A DNA stretch of 64,000 nt from Bradyrhizobium diazoefficiens (GCF_018131015.1 NZ_JAFCJJ010000007.1:210020-274019), one strand, 5' to 3'; numbered from the stretch's first letter, positions 1 to 8,761 are shown. Notes: generated by a model from the sequence alone, not told the origin. Program-made: numbers and translations.

Positions 1-1
1 T

Positions 2-2128
2 GGCCCGAACGCGGCACTGGGCGGTCTCGCGGTCGGCAGCGGCAACGACACCTTCCGCCTCGCCGGCACCGGCGCCAACACTTTTGACGTCAGCCGGATC
101 GACACCGGCTGGACGTCGCTGGAGAAGACCGGGTCGTCGACCTGGACGCTGACCGGCACCAGTGCCTACTCGGGCAGCCTCGTCGTCTCAGCAGGCACGC
201 TGTTGCTGACGGGCGCGGGTAACCTTGGCGCCGTGACCAACACGCTGACCATCTCCGGGGGCACGCTCGATCTCGGCGGCACCACGCAGACTCTTGCAGC
301 CCTGAGCCTTGCCGGCGGCACACTTCAAAACGGCAATCTGAATGCCCCGGTGAACTCAACCGGCGGCACCATCAGCAGCATCGGCGGCAGCGCGAGCCTC
401 ACGACCACAGCTGGCATCACCACGCTGTTCGGAATCAACGCCTACACCGGCGCGACCACCGTCAATGGCGGCGTGCTCGATGTCGAAGGCAGCATCACCG
501 GGACCTCGTCGCTGTCAGTCAATGCCGGCGGCGTCCTGATGGGTGCTGGTATCATCGATCCATTGACCGTCACGTTGGGCAGCGGCGCGACCTTCGCCCC
601 AGGCAACGGCGCGCCGGGGTCCTCGACAAAGATCATCGGCGATCTCGCCTTTCAGGCCGGTGCGGCCTATTTGGTGCAGGTCAATCCGTCGGCGGCGAAC
701 TTTGCCGGCGTCACCGGCACCGCGATGCTTGGCGGCGCCACGGTCGATGCCGTGTTTGCCAGCGGCAACAGCATTTCAAAGCAATACACGATCCTGACAG
801 CGAGCGGCGGCGTGTCCGGCACCTTCGGCTCGCTCGTCAACGTCAATCTGCCGAAGAATTTCAGCGACACGCTCGGCTACGACGCCACCCACGCCTATCT
901 CAACCTGACACTCGATTTCGGCAACTCGAACAATCTCAATCGTAACCAGCAGGCCGTCGGCAATGGCCTGAGCAGTTTCTTCAACGCAAACGGCAGCATC
1001 CCGCTAGTGTTCGGCACGACGACACCTGCTGGATTGACGCAATTCTCCGGCGAAAGCGCGACCGGCTCGCAGCAGAGCACGTTCCAGGCGATGAGCGAGT
1101 TCATCAACCTGCTCACCGATTCCTTGTTCGGACGCGGCAACCGCTTCAACGGCGCGAGTTCACCTGCGGGCTATGCGGACGAGGAGAGCGCCAGCAGCTA
1201 CGCCGCAACGAAGCGGCTGGCGCGCGAGCGCGGCGCCTACATGGCATTCACCAAGGCGCCGCTGGCAAGAAGCTACGAGCCGCGCTGGAGCGTGTGGGTA
1301 TCGCCTTTTGGCGGCGCGCAATCGACGAGCGGGAACGCGAGTCTGGGCTCCAACGACGCCTCCAGCCGCATCGCCGGTATGGCGGTCGGCGCCGACTATC
1401 TGTTCTCGCCGAACACACTCGCAGGCTTCGCGCTGGCGGGGGGTGGCACCAGCTTTGCCGTCAACAATCTCGGCTCGGGCCGCTCCGACCTGTTCCAGGC
1501 AGGTGCTTACGTACGCCACGCCAGCGGCCCCGCCTACGTCTCGGCCGCGCTGGCCTATGGCTGGCAGGACATCACCACCGATCGCACCGTGGCCATCGCC
1601 GGCTTCGATCGCTTACGCGCCGAGTTCAACGCCAATGCGTGGTCGGGGCGGGTGGAGGGCGGCTACCGTCTGGTCGCTCCGGTTGCCGGCGGCATCGGCG
1701 TCACGCCCTATGCGGCGGCTCAGTTCACCTCATTCGCTCTGCCGGCCTATATTGAGCGGGCCGTCGTCGGAACCAACCTGTTCGCCCTAGGCTACAATTC
1801 GCGAACGGTTACCGACACGCGCAGCGAACTCGGCGTGCGCAGCGACAAGTCCCTCGCGCTGCAGACGGCGATCCTGACGCTGCGCGGCCGCTTCGCCTGG
1901 GCCCACGACTTCAACCCGGATCGCGCGATCGCCGCCACGTTCCAGACGCTGCCCGGCGCGTCCTTCGTTGTGAACGGCGCTCGCCAGGCCAGCGATGCCG
2001 CGCTGACCACCGCTGCGGTCGAGGCGAAATGGCTGAACGGCTGGTCCGCGGCGGCAAGCTTCGAAGGCGAGTTCTCCTCGGCCACGCGATCCTACGCGGG
2101 CAAGGGCGTTGCCCGCTATCAGTGGTGA
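2..2128 (+). CDS. Autotransporter (type V secretion), C-terminal part
   Basis: The reading frame is open from the left edge, so the N-terminus and most of the passenger lie outside the window. Visible are Gly/Thr/Ser-rich beta-helix repeats with passenger-associated motifs (TWTLTGTSAYSG and NAYTGATTVNGGVLDVEG), typical of the passenger end that is pulled through the outer membrane. About the last 290 residues form an autotransporter beta-barrel, starting near WSVWVSPFGG and ending in the aromatic signature RYQW recognised by the BAM machinery. It should be an outer-membrane surface protein. Its ligand or activity cannot be told from this fragment. The next gene is convergent. Confidence 0.88.
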   Translation, partial: GPNAALGGLAVGSGNDTFRLAGTGANTFDVSRIDTGWTSLEKTGSSTWTLTGTSAYSGSLVVSAGTLLLTGAGNLGAVTNTLTISGGTLDLGGTTQTLAALSLAGGTLQNGNLNAPVNSTGGTISSIGGSASLTTTAGITTLFGINAYTGATTVNGGVLDVEGSITGTSSLSVNAGGVLMGAGIIDPLTVTLGSGATFAPGNGAPGSSTKIIGDLAFQAGAAYLVQVNPSAANFAGVTGTAMLGGATVDAVFASGNSISKQYTILTASGGVSGTFGSLVNVNLPKNFSDTLGYDATHAYLNLTLDFGNSNNLNRNQQAVGNGLSSFFNANGSIPLVFGTTTPAGLTQFSGESATGSQQSTFQAMSEFINLLTDSLFGRGNRFNGASSPAGYADEESASSYAATKRLARERGAYMAFTKAPLARSYEPRWSVWVSPFGGAQSTSGNASLGSNDASSRIAGMAVGADYLFSPNTLAGFALAGGGTSFAVNNLGSGRSDLFQAGAYVRHASGPAYVSAALAYGWQDITTDRTVAIAGFDRLRAEFNANAWSGRVEGGYRLVAPVAGGIGVTPYAAAQFTSFALPAYIERAVVGTNLFALGYNSRTVTDTRSELGVRSDKSLALQTAILTLRGRFAWAHDFNPDRAIAATFQTLPGASFVVNGARQASDAALTTAAVEAKWLNGWSAAASFEGEFSSATRSYAGKGVARYQW

Positions 2129-2251
2129 AGGCTCTCGCTGCAAGCATGCCAAAGGCCGGCAGCGGCACGGGCGCAGCGGAACCTCGGACATCTTTTCCGC
2201 TCGCTGCGTTGCGGCTATGCTCGTAGTGCCTTTCAGGAACAGCAGCGAAAT

Positions 2252-3136
2252 TTACGACCGCGCCGACAGCGCCTTGCTCAGGCGCTGGGTGGCGCCGGCG
2301 ACCCAGGAGGTCTCCTCGCGCACTAGGCGAAAGCCGAGATTGGTGGGCGGTACACCGGCCGCGCAGCCACCGGCCCTTGCATCGCGGATGAAGTCGGTGA
2401 TGTAGGCGCGGTGGACGCCCTGCGCGACACGGACGCCGCAATTGATCCTGTCGCGCGCGCTGTCACCGCGCTCGTCGAGCTGTGAGCGCACGAAGCAGGT
2501 CGAAGTCCATTCCCAGACATTGCCGGCGAGATCGGCGACGCCGTGCTCGTTGAGGCCGAAGCGGCCGAACGGGGAGGGCGCCGTGTCGGAGATGTCGCGG
2601 TCGGACTCGCGCTCGTAGCGGCTGATCCAGCGTTTTGCAGGATCGTTGGCGTCGACGGGTAAACCATCGTCCTTGAACCGGCTGCCCGCGGCATAGGCCC
2701 ATTCCTCGTCGCTCGGCAACCGGTAATGCACGCCGGTCTTGCGCGACAGCCAGCCGGCATAGGCGTTGGCATCGTGCCAGCTCACCTGCACCGCCGGGCG
2801 GTCGAGCGCGATCACCACGCCGCGGTCGAAATCGCGGCAGGCGCCGTCCTGCACGCAGAGCTGATAGTCGGCGGACGACACCTGGTGCCGCATGATGTGA
2901 AGCTGCTTCTTGAACTGCACGTTGCGAAGCGGCGCCTCCGCCTGGCGGCCGGCGCGGGTGAAGTCGCCCGCCGGGCGATAGACCAGACGGCCGGGCTCGA
3001 TCGCGACGACCGCGGGCTCGCTCGAGATCGCGCCGCTGCGCGAGGCGACGTCGGAGACCAGCGGGGCGACCGCGATCGGTCCGAACAGACCGGCGACGCA
3101 GGCTGCCGCAACCTTGAGCTTGAATGCGATCAACAT
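2252..3136 (-). CDS. nirV: NirV, formylglycine-generating-enzyme-like (SUMF1) protein
   Basis: A 294-residue protein with an N-terminal hydrophobic export segment followed by a SUMF1/FGE-sulfatase-type domain (SWHDANAYAGWLSRKTG, YRLPSDEEWAYAAG, DLAGNVWEWTS, near-C-terminal NLGFRLVR). It lies 53 bp downstream of nirK on the same strand, the usual nirK-nirV arrangement in rhizobia. Its exact role is unknown in the family; it is assumed to help nitrite reductase maturation or function. The ATG at 3136 is chosen because GGGAG precedes it and a signal sequence (MLIAFKLKV) follows; a 40-residue upstream extension is open but lacks these. It is probably co-transcribed with nirK. Confidence 0.88.
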   Translation of the reverse strand: MLIAFKLKVAAACVAGLFGPIAVAPLVSDVASRSGAISSEPAVVAIEPGRLVYRPAGDFTRAGRQAEAPLRNVQFKKQLHIMRHQVSSADYQLCVQDGACRDFDRGVVIALDRPAVQVSWHDANAYAGWLSRKTGVHYRLPSDEEWAYAAGSRFKDDGLPVDANDPAKRWISRYERESDRDISDTAPSPFGRFGLNEHGVADLAGNVWEWTSTCFVRSQLDERGDSARDRINCGVRVAQGVHRAYITDFIRDARAGGCAAGVPPTNLGFRLVREETSWVAGATQRLSKALSARS

Positions 3137-3189
3137 GGTGAACTCCCGAAAGAGGAAGGGGCCGGTGGTGTGCCGGCCCCTCGTCGTTG

Positions 3190-4296
3190 TCAGTTGGTCT
3201 TGACAGGTGGGATGTCGGCAGGCGCCTTCACCTGGGTCATCAGGTCGTCGTTCCACTTGCCTTCCACCTTGAAGTGCGCGGTGGCGCCGAGATTGACGGC
3301 CTCGATCAAATTATGCGTCACATAGGCGTAGATGCCCGGCTGCATGAACTTGTACATCGCAGCTCCCGCCGAACCGCCGCGGATGAACCAGGTCTCGAGC
3401 CCGACTTCCGGCGCGTTGCCGAACTTGCCGGTCTCCCAGACATAGTCGCCATGGCCGCCGATCAGGTGCGGACGGCTGTCGCGGTTGGCCTGCGAATGCA
3501 CCAGCAGCACGTTCTCTCCGACGCTGGCCGTCAGGGCGTTCTTGCCGGTGAGCGAGCCGGCCTTGCCGTTGAACACGACGTGGGAGGGGATCAGCTTCTT
3601 CATCACCTCTTCGGTGTCGGTGTAGGCTTCGCCCGGCGAGTCGTAGGACTTGAAGTTGCCCTTCTCGTCGCGAGGCACGTACATGTCCTGCTCGCCGATG
3701 TAGTAGACCTTGTCGTATTTCAGCGCCTTGCCCTTGCCGTCGTTCAGGCCGTCACGCGGCAGCACCATCACGGCGCCGTTCATGCCGGAGACGACGTGCC
3801 AGGGGATCATCGGACCGCCCGGTGCGCAGTGATAGACGAACACGCCGGTCTTGGTCGCCTTCCAGCGCAGCACCACCTGCTCGCCGGGATTGACCAGCGT
3901 GAGCTCGGCGCCGCCGAGCGCGCCGGTCGCGGAGTGGAAGTCGACATTGTGCGGCATCGAGTTGGTGGACGGATTGACCAGCGTCACCTCGACATAGTCG
4001 CCTTCATGCACGACCATCAGCGGGCCCGGCATCGAGCCGTTGAAGGTCATGGCCTGGAAGGTCGTGCCCTTGTCGTCGATGACGACCTTCTTCTCCTGGA
4101 CGGTGAGCGTGAATTCCATGATCTTCGGCGACTGCTTGGTCGCCTGCTCGTGCGCATGCACGAAGGGCGGCGCGACCAGCTCGACCTTCTGGCGCGGCAG
4201 CTTGAGGTCGTCGGCGGCAAGCGCGGGAACCGCCAACATCAAGGAGGTCACTGCGGCGCTGATTAATGCGGCTCTGCGGGTGAACATCGGAAGCAT
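3190..4296 (-). CDS. nirK: Copper-containing nitrite reductase NirK
   Basis: A 368-residue periplasmic enzyme reducing nitrite to nitric oxide. A Tat-like signal (TRRAALISA, cleavage near AVPALAA) precedes two cupredoxin domains. Type 1 copper ligands are visible as His116, Cys157 (YHCAPGG), His167 (PWHVVSGM) and Met172. Type 2 copper ligands are His121 (HNVDFH), His156 and His328 (YVTHNLIEA). Catalytic Asp119 and His277 (RPHLIGGHG) are present, so it looks fully active. Length fits the family. Translation could also begin at Met4. A TTG-N8-CAA box at 4349-4362 lies 53 bp upstream, consistent with NnrR or FixK activation, and nirV follows directly. Confidence 0.97.
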   Translation of the reverse strand: MLPMFTRRAALISAAVTSLMLAVPALAADDLKLPRQKVELVAPPFVHAHEQATKQSPKIMEFTLTVQEKKVVIDDKGTTFQAMTFNGSMPGPLMVVHEGDYVEVTLVNPSTNSMPHNVDFHSATGALGGAELTLVNPGEQVVLRWKATKTGVFVYHCAPGGPMIPWHVVSGMNGAVMVLPRDGLNDGKGKALKYDKVYYIGEQDMYVPRDEKGNFKSYDSPGEAYTDTEEVMKKLIPSHVVFNGKAGSLTGKNALTASVGENVLLVHSQANRDSRPHLIGGHGDYVWETGKFGNAPEVGLETWFIRGGSAGAAMYKFMQPGIYAYVTHNLIEAVNLGATAHFKVEGKWNDDLMTQVKAPADIPPVKTN

Positions 4297-4348
4297 CCTT
4301 CATGCGTTTTTCGATGGATGCAGTGTGCGCCTTTCTCGGCAAGAGTGT

Positions 4349-4362
4349 TTGCGCTGCGACAA
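4349..4362 (-). promoter_or_regulatory. NnrR/FixK-type box upstream of nirK
   Basis: The site reads TTGCGCTGCGACAA, a TTG-N8-CAA motif of the Crp/Fnr superfamily. Its centre is about 59 bp upstream of the nirK start. It shares the TTGCG left half with the boxes at 4784, 6415 and 7473. Confidence 0.72.
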
Positions 4363-4506
4363 GCTTCTGCCAAATTCGCCTCCGCGAAGATACTTAGAGA
4401 TTTTCCGAAATGAATTCGGGCGGGGCGCATGCGCGACGTCGATCGCGACAACGGCAATCGGTCGCGCGTTCAGTCGCGCACCCTGGCGAAAGTCAGGATA
4501 TGTCGG

Positions 4507-4710
4507 TCAGAGCAGCCGGAGTGAAAGCCAGGCGAGCCCCCAGACCGCAAGCGACAGCGCCGCGAAGATCGCGCCGATGATGGCGAGGACACGCGCGAGA
4601 TGGCCGGCGGCGGTCGCGGGCGCTGGCAGAGGCGGAAACTCGTCGAAGTGCGGGATGTGGCCGCGAGCGCCGGCAAGCCTGAGAACGAGATCGACCGCGA
4701 ACGATGCCAT
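4507..4710 (-). CDS. Small membrane protein, 67 aa, unknown
   Basis: The start ATG at 4710 is preceded by GGAG at good spacing. The protein begins MASFAVDLVLRLAGARGH, has a proline-rich stretch (FPPLPAPAT), and carries one hydrophobic helix near residues 37-64 (ARVLAIIGAIFAALSLAVWG). I do not recognise a family. It lies between nirK and hemN, divergent from hemN, and shares with it an intergenic TTGCGCAAGCGCAA box 80 bp upstream of its start. That suggests expression together with the denitrification genes. A role in nitrite/NO respiration or heme supply would be inference from context only. Confidence 0.55.
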   Translation of the reverse strand: MASFAVDLVLRLAGARGHIPHFDEFPPLPAPATAAGHLARVLAIIGAIFAALSLAVWGLAWLSLRLL

Positions 4711-4783
4711 GGCCTTGCTCCAAGGGGGCAATTGATGGGCAATTGATGGAACCGGATCATGGTCCCGAACCGGCGCCAGGACT

Positions 4784-4797
4784 TTGCGCAAGCGCAA
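4784..4797. promoter_or_regulatory. NnrR/FixK-type box between small membrane gene and hemN
   Basis: The site reads TTGCGCAAGCGCAA, a palindromic TTG-N8-CAA motif. It is centred about 93 bp upstream of hemN and about 80 bp upstream of the divergent 67-aa gene, so it could serve either or both. Confidence 0.75.
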
Positions 4798-4883
4798 GGT
4801 CGGCGGCCCGAAAACCGGTATTTCAGGTCTCAACGCGATTTGCCGCATCAATTGCGCGGCCAGGGTTTACCAAAGGGTAAGAC

Positions 4884-6236
4884 ATGAGGACCGATCTCAC
4901 GGCAAGTTACGGTGAAGAGCGCCTGCCGCGCTACACCAGCTATCCGACCGCGCCGCACTTCTCGCCGGCGATCGGCGCCGACACCTACGCAAAATGGCTG
5001 GCCGAGCTTCCGTCAAGCGCCAGCGCGTCGCTTTATCTGCACGTGCCGTTCTGCCGCGAGATGTGCTGGTATTGCGGCTGCCATACCCAGATCGTCCGCC
5101 GCGACGGGTTGATTGCGGCCTATCAGCAGACGCTGCGCAGCGAGATCGCGCAGGTCGCCGCAACCATCGGCCGCCGCATCAAGGTCGAGCACATCCATTT
5201 CGGCGGCGGCACGCCGACGATCATGGCGCCGGAGGCCTTCGCCGAATTGATGGCGGCGATGCGCCAGGCCTTCTTCGTGCTGCCGTCGGCCGAGATCGCG
5301 GTCGAGATCGACCCGCGCACGCTGACCGCCGAGATGGTGGAAGCCATGCGGCTCTCCGGCGTGAACCGCGCGAGCCTCGGGGTGCAGAGCTTCGATCCCG
5401 TCGTGCAGCGCGCCATCAACCGCGTGCAGAGTTTTGAGCAGACCGCAGGCGTCGTCGACATGCTCCGTCGCGCCGGCATCAACGGCATCAATTTCGACCT
5501 GATCTACGGCCTGCCGCATCAGACCGTCGCCTCCTGCCTCGATACGGTGCGGCGCTCGCTCGAACTCAAGCCCGACCGCTTCTCGGTTTTCGGCTACGCC
5601 CATGTGCCTGATTTCAAGAAGCACCAGCGCATGATCAAGGAAAATCATCTGCCCGATGGTTCTGCGCGTCACGACCAGGCCTGTGCGATCGCCAACGCGC
5701 TGAAGGACGCCGGTTACGTCCAGATCGGGCTCGACCATTTCGCGCGTCCCACCGACGCCATGGCCGTGGCCTTCGAGGAGCGGACGCTGCGGCGCAATTT
5801 CCAGGGTTACACCACCGATCAGGGCGAGGTGCTGCTCGGCTTCGGCGCCAGCGCGATCGGTCATCTGCCGCAGGGCTATGTCCAGAACGAGGTGCAGATC
5901 GGCGCCTATTCGCAAAGCATTGCCCGGGGCCGCCTGGCCACCGCGAAAGGATACGGGCTCACCGACGATGACCGGCTCCGCGCCGACATCATCGAACGCA
6001 TCATGTGCGAATTCAGCGCCGATCTCGGCGACATCTGCGCACGCCACGGTGCGGAGCCGGAGGCGATGCTGAAGTCGGCGTCGCGTCTGAAGCCGTTGAT
6101 CTCCGACGGTGTCGTCAGACTGGACGGCGATCGTCTCGCCGTTGCGAACGACTCGCGCTTCCTGGTCCGCAGCGTCGCCGCCGCGTTCGACGCGCATCTC
6201 GATCCGGCGAAGCAGCTGCACAGCCGTGCGGTGTAG
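4884..6236 (+). CDS. hemN: Oxygen-independent coproporphyrinogen III oxidase HemN
   Basis: A 450-residue radical SAM enzyme that converts coproporphyrinogen III to protoporphyrinogen IX without oxygen, needed for heme synthesis under low oxygen. The cluster motif CREMCWYC gives Cys57, Cys61 and Cys64 (CX3CX2C). The glycine-rich HFGGGTPT motif follows near residue 108, then SLGVQSFDP and the GINFDLIYGLPHQT segment; the C-terminal HemN domain is complete. Length is normal. The N-terminal YTSYPTAPHF is typical of the family. A TTGCG-type box lies about 93 bp upstream, in keeping with anaerobic control, and the gene sits within the nir/nnr island. Confidence 0.96.
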   Translation: MRTDLTASYGEERLPRYTSYPTAPHFSPAIGADTYAKWLAELPSSASASLYLHVPFCREMCWYCGCHTQIVRRDGLIAAYQQTLRSEIAQVAATIGRRIKVEHIHFGGGTPTIMAPEAFAELMAAMRQAFFVLPSAEIAVEIDPRTLTAEMVEAMRLSGVNRASLGVQSFDPVVQRAINRVQSFEQTAGVVDMLRRAGINGINFDLIYGLPHQTVASCLDTVRRSLELKPDRFSVFGYAHVPDFKKHQRMIKENHLPDGSARHDQACAIANALKDAGYVQIGLDHFARPTDAMAVAFEERTLRRNFQGYTTDQGEVLLGFGASAIGHLPQGYVQNEVQIGAYSQSIARGRLATAKGYGLTDDDRLRADIIERIMCEFSADLGDICARHGAEPEAMLKSASRLKPLISDGVVRLDGDRLAVANDSRFLVRSVAAAFDAHLDPAKQLHSRAV

Positions 6237-6239
6237 TTC

Positions 6240-6402
6240 ACCTCTCCCCGCCTGCGGGGAGAGGTCGGAATTTGCGTAAGCAAATTCCGGGTGAGGGGGT
6301 ACGGGTCTCTCGACGATCTCATGCGCCGATAGAGGCCCCTCACCCCAACCCTCTCAGCGCGAGCGAAGCTCGTCGCGGCCCCGTAAGAACGGGGAGAGGG
6401 AG
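6240..6402. repeat. Intergenic palindromic repeat (CTCCCCG family), paired copies
   Basis: Two facing hairpin-rich units lie after hemN. The first contains CTCTCCCCG/CGGGGAGAG at 6242-6263 and GGAATTTGC/GCAAATTCC at 6267-6288. The second, in inverse order, ends with a CCCCGTAAGAACGGGGAG hairpin. The same architecture recurs at 11495-11630. Confidence 0.75.
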
Positions 6403-6414
6403 AAGCACGACAGC

Positions 6415-6428
6415 TTGCGCTTCGACAA
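6415..6428 (+). promoter_or_regulatory. NnrR/FixK-type box upstream of DUF1858 gene
   Basis: The site reads TTGCGCTTCGACAA, differing from the nirK box at only two inner positions. Its centre is about 55 bp upstream of the ATG at 6477. Confidence 0.7.
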
Positions 6429-6476
6429 AGATTCCCACGTGCGCTCGTCTATCGTCATTTCGGAGGGGAGTTGCCC

Positions 6477-6674
6477 ATGCCTTTCCGATCCGACGATCTG
6501 GTCGATGACATCATGCGCGCCGCGCCGGACACCATCCGGGTGTTTCTCGCATTCAGGATGGCCTGCGTCGGCTGTCCGATCGCGACCTTCCACACGGTGG
6601 ACGACGCCTGCCGCGAGCATGGCATCGACCGCGACAAGTTCCTCGCCGCGCTCAGTGATTGCGTGCCGGCGTGA
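6477..6674 (+). CDS. DUF1858 domain protein, 65 aa
   Basis: A small cytoplasmic protein with the DUF1858 layout: an N-terminal DDIMRAAPDTIRVFLAFRMACVG stretch ending in a Cys30-x-x-Cys33-Pro motif (ACVGCP), then a helical tail (TVDDACREHGID). Further cysteines are Cys45 and Cys62. GGAGGGGAG at 6462-6470 fixes the ATG at 6477. Members often sit beside respiratory or nitrogen-oxide genes. The CxxC suggests redox or metal chemistry but no activity is established. A TTGCG-type box lies directly upstream, and it stands between hemN and nnrR, so it is a likely member of the NO-responsive set. Confidence 0.82.
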   Translation: MPFRSDDLVDDIMRAAPDTIRVFLAFRMACVGCPIATFHTVDDACREHGIDRDKFLAALSDCVPA

Positions 6675-6703
6675 TGCTCACAAGCAACGCGCCGTAGCCG
6701 TCC

Positions 6704-7414
6704 TCACGCCGGGCCGCTGTCCGCGGTCCGCTCCGCCAGGAGAACGATCCGGTGCGGATCGCGCAGGATGATGCGCTGGCGGCCGCTTTCGACCAGGCCT
6801 TGGCTCTCCCAGCCGCTCAGGATGCGGCTCACGGTATGCAGCGTAGTGCCGGTCATCTGCGCGATGTCCTGGCGGCTGATCGGGAAGTCGATCTCGATGC
6901 CATGGTCGAGCTTCTTGCCGGACTGCTTGGCGAGCCGCAGCAGCGCGTGCGCGACGCGTTGCTCGACCTGCTGGGTCGACATTTCCAGGATGCGGGTATG
7001 GCTCTCCTGCAGCCGCGTGCCGATGGTCTGGAGCATGTTGGCGGTGAGGGCCGGAAACCGCTCGACCAGCCGCGGCCAGGCGGCGGTGGGCAGGATCAGG
7101 ACGACGCTGTCGTCCACCGCGGTCGCGGTTGCTGGATATTGCGCGAGCCCAATCGCCATCGCGAGACCGAAGGTCTCGCCGGGGACGACATAGCGCACCA
7201 CGATCTGCTCGCCGGTCGGTGTGGTCTTGGTAGCGCGGACGTGGCCGTGCAGCAGCAGGAAGAAGGACTGCGCATCCGCGCCCTGCTCGAAAATGACGCT
7301 GTTCTTGGGATAGCGCGCCGAGCGAGCCTCGCGCAGGACTTCGTCGAGGTCCTCAGGCTTGACCCCACCGAACAGCGGCAAATGTGCAATCAGCGATGGA
7401 TCGACCTTGGCCAT
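6704..7414 (-). CDS. nnrR: Crp/Fnr-family regulator, NnrR type
   Basis: A 236-residue transcription factor. Residues 1-120 form a cyclic-nucleotide-binding-like sensor fold (FEQGADAQSFFLLLHGHVR, PGETFGLAMAIG), residues 120-150 the dimer helix, and residues 165-220 a winged helix (SRQDIAQMTG, then TLHTVSRILSGWE). It lacks the N-terminal cysteines of Fnr, so it does not hold an Fe-S cluster. The recognition helix has His193-x-x-Ser196-Arg197 where Fnr has Glu-x-x-Ser-Arg, as expected for NnrR proteins answering NO. ATG 7414 is chosen for the AGGAGG just upstream. It diverges from nnrS across one shared box and is within 5 kb of nirK. Confidence 0.88.
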   Translation of the reverse strand: MAKVDPSLIAHLPLFGGVKPEDLDEVLREARSARYPKNSVIFEQGADAQSFFLLLHGHVRATKTTPTGEQIVVRYVVPGETFGLAMAIGLAQYPATATAVDDSVVLILPTAAWPRLVERFPALTANMLQTIGTRLQESHTRILEMSTQQVEQRVAHALLRLAKQSGKKLDHGIEIDFPISRQDIAQMTGTTLHTVSRILSGWESQGLVESGRQRIILRDPHRIVLLAERTADSGPA

Positions 7415-7472
7415 TCTGCCTCCTTGGCACGGCGCTCGGCGCTTGTGATGGCACCGGCAATCGCCCGGCAAT

Positions 7473-7486
7473 TTGCGATAGCGCAA
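7473..7486. promoter_or_regulatory. NnrR/FixK-type box between nnrR and nnrS
   Basis: The site reads TTGCGATAGCGCAA. Its centre lies about 70 bp from the nnrS start and about 65 bp from the nnrR start, so it could activate nnrS and also make nnrR autoregulated. Confidence 0.75.
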
Positions 7487-7549
7487 AACGGGCCGGCCGG
7501 GCGGCAGTATTTTTCCAGATAACGGTCTGAATTCACAGGAGTTACCCCC

Positions 7550-8761
7550 ATGGCTGGCGCCCGATCCCGCAAATTTGCGGGCTGGCCGCTGTTTGCAAAC
7601 AGCTTTCGGCCCTTCTTCCTCCTCGCAGGGATCCAGGCCGGACTGTCGATCCTCGCCTGGCTGCCGATGTTCTATGGCGAGCTATCGGTGAGCTCAGCCT
7701 TTGCGCCGCGCGACTGGCACGTGCACGAAATGCTCTACGGCTTCCTGCCCGCGGTGATCACGGGGTTCCTGTTCACGGCGATCCCGAACTGGACCGGACG
7801 GCTGCCGATCCAGGGCACCTCGCTGGGCGTGCTGGTGGTGGTCTGGCTTTCGGGGCGTGTTGCCGTGACGCTGTCGGCGGATCTCGGCTGGTCCTTCGCG
7901 CTGGCCGTCGACGCCGCATTCCTGGCCCTCGTCGTCGCCGCTGCGGCGCGCGAGATCATCGCCGGCGGCAATTGGCGCAACCTGCCCGTGGTGGCCATGG
8001 TGTTCCTGCTGCTTGCCGGCAACGTCGCCTTTCATGTCGAAGCGCATTTTGAGGGTGCGGCCGATGTCAGCATCCGCCTCGGCATCGGCGTGGTCGTGCT
8101 GCTGATCTCGCTGATCGGTGGCCGCATCATCCCGAGCTTCACCCGCAACTGGCTGGTCAAGTTCAATCCCGGCCGCCTGCCGGTGCCGTTCGCGCGCTTT
8201 GACGGCGCGGTAATCGGATCGAGCGCGCTCGCGCTCGTCGCGTGGATCGCAGCGCCGCTGAGCGTGGTCACCGGTGTGGCGGCGGCGCTCGTCGGTGTCA
8301 TGCATCTGGTGCGGCTGGCGCGCTGGGCCGGCGACCGCACCTCGCGCGAGCGGCTGCTCCTGATCCTGCATGTCGGCTATTTCTTCGTGCCGGTCGGCTT
8401 CCTGCTGCAGGCGTGTGCTGCCTTCGGCGTGCTGCCGCCGAGCGCGGGTATTCATGCCTGGATGACTGGGGCGGCCGGCACCATGACGCTCGCGGTGATG
8501 ACCCGGGCGAGCCTCGGCCATACCGGGCAGGCGCTGACGGCCTCGCCCGCGACGCAAGGCATCTACGTCGCGATCATCATCGCGGCGCTGGCGCGGGTCG
8601 GTGCAGTCGTGGTGCCCTTGCATGGCGACGCGCTGCTGCACATCGCAGCCTGCGGCTGGATCGTCGCATTCCTCGGCTTTGCGATTGCATTCGGCCCGCT
8701 GCTCGCCGGAAGCCGCCGGCGCGCACTTGCCATCGTCGGCGTGCCTGTCGCGGCGCGCTGA
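7550..8761 (+). CDS. nnrS: NnrS family membrane protein
   Basis: A 403-residue polytopic inner-membrane protein with about twelve hydrophobic helices. The NnrS hallmarks are visible: FRPFFLLAG near the N-terminus, WHVHEMLYGFLPAVITGFL, the TAIPNWTGRLP segment, GGRIIPSFTRNW in the middle, and HAWMTGAAGTMTLAVMTRASLGHTG. NnrS binds heme and copper and protects cells from nitrosative stress during denitrification. Its conserved histidines are present. The ATG follows a CAGGAG site. Divergent transcription from nnrR with a shared TTGCG box implies NO-dependent expression. Confidence 0.94.
   Translation: MAGARSRKFAGWPLFANSFRPFFLLAGIQAGLSILAWLPMFYGELSVSSAFAPRDWHVHEMLYGFLPAVITGFLFTAIPNWTGRLPIQGTSLGVLVVVWLSGRVAVTLSADLGWSFALAVDAAFLALVVAAAAREIIAGGNWRNLPVVAMVFLLLAGNVAFHVEAHFEGAADVSIRLGIGVVVLLISLIGGRIIPSFTRNWLVKFNPGRLPVPFARFDGAVIGSSALALVAWIAAPLSVVTGVAAALVGVMHLVRLARWAGDRTSRERLLLILHVGYFFVPVGFLLQACAAFGVLPPSAGIHAWMTGAAGTMTLAVMTRASLGHTGQALTASPATQGIYVAIIIAALARVGAVVVPLHGDALLHIAACGWIVAFLGFAIAFGPLLAGSRRRALAIVGVPVAAR

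Noticed and set aside
1160..1790. Extra open frames within the autotransporter beta-barrel region
   Set aside because: Arg/Pro-rich shadows of the autotransporter frame without ribosome sites.
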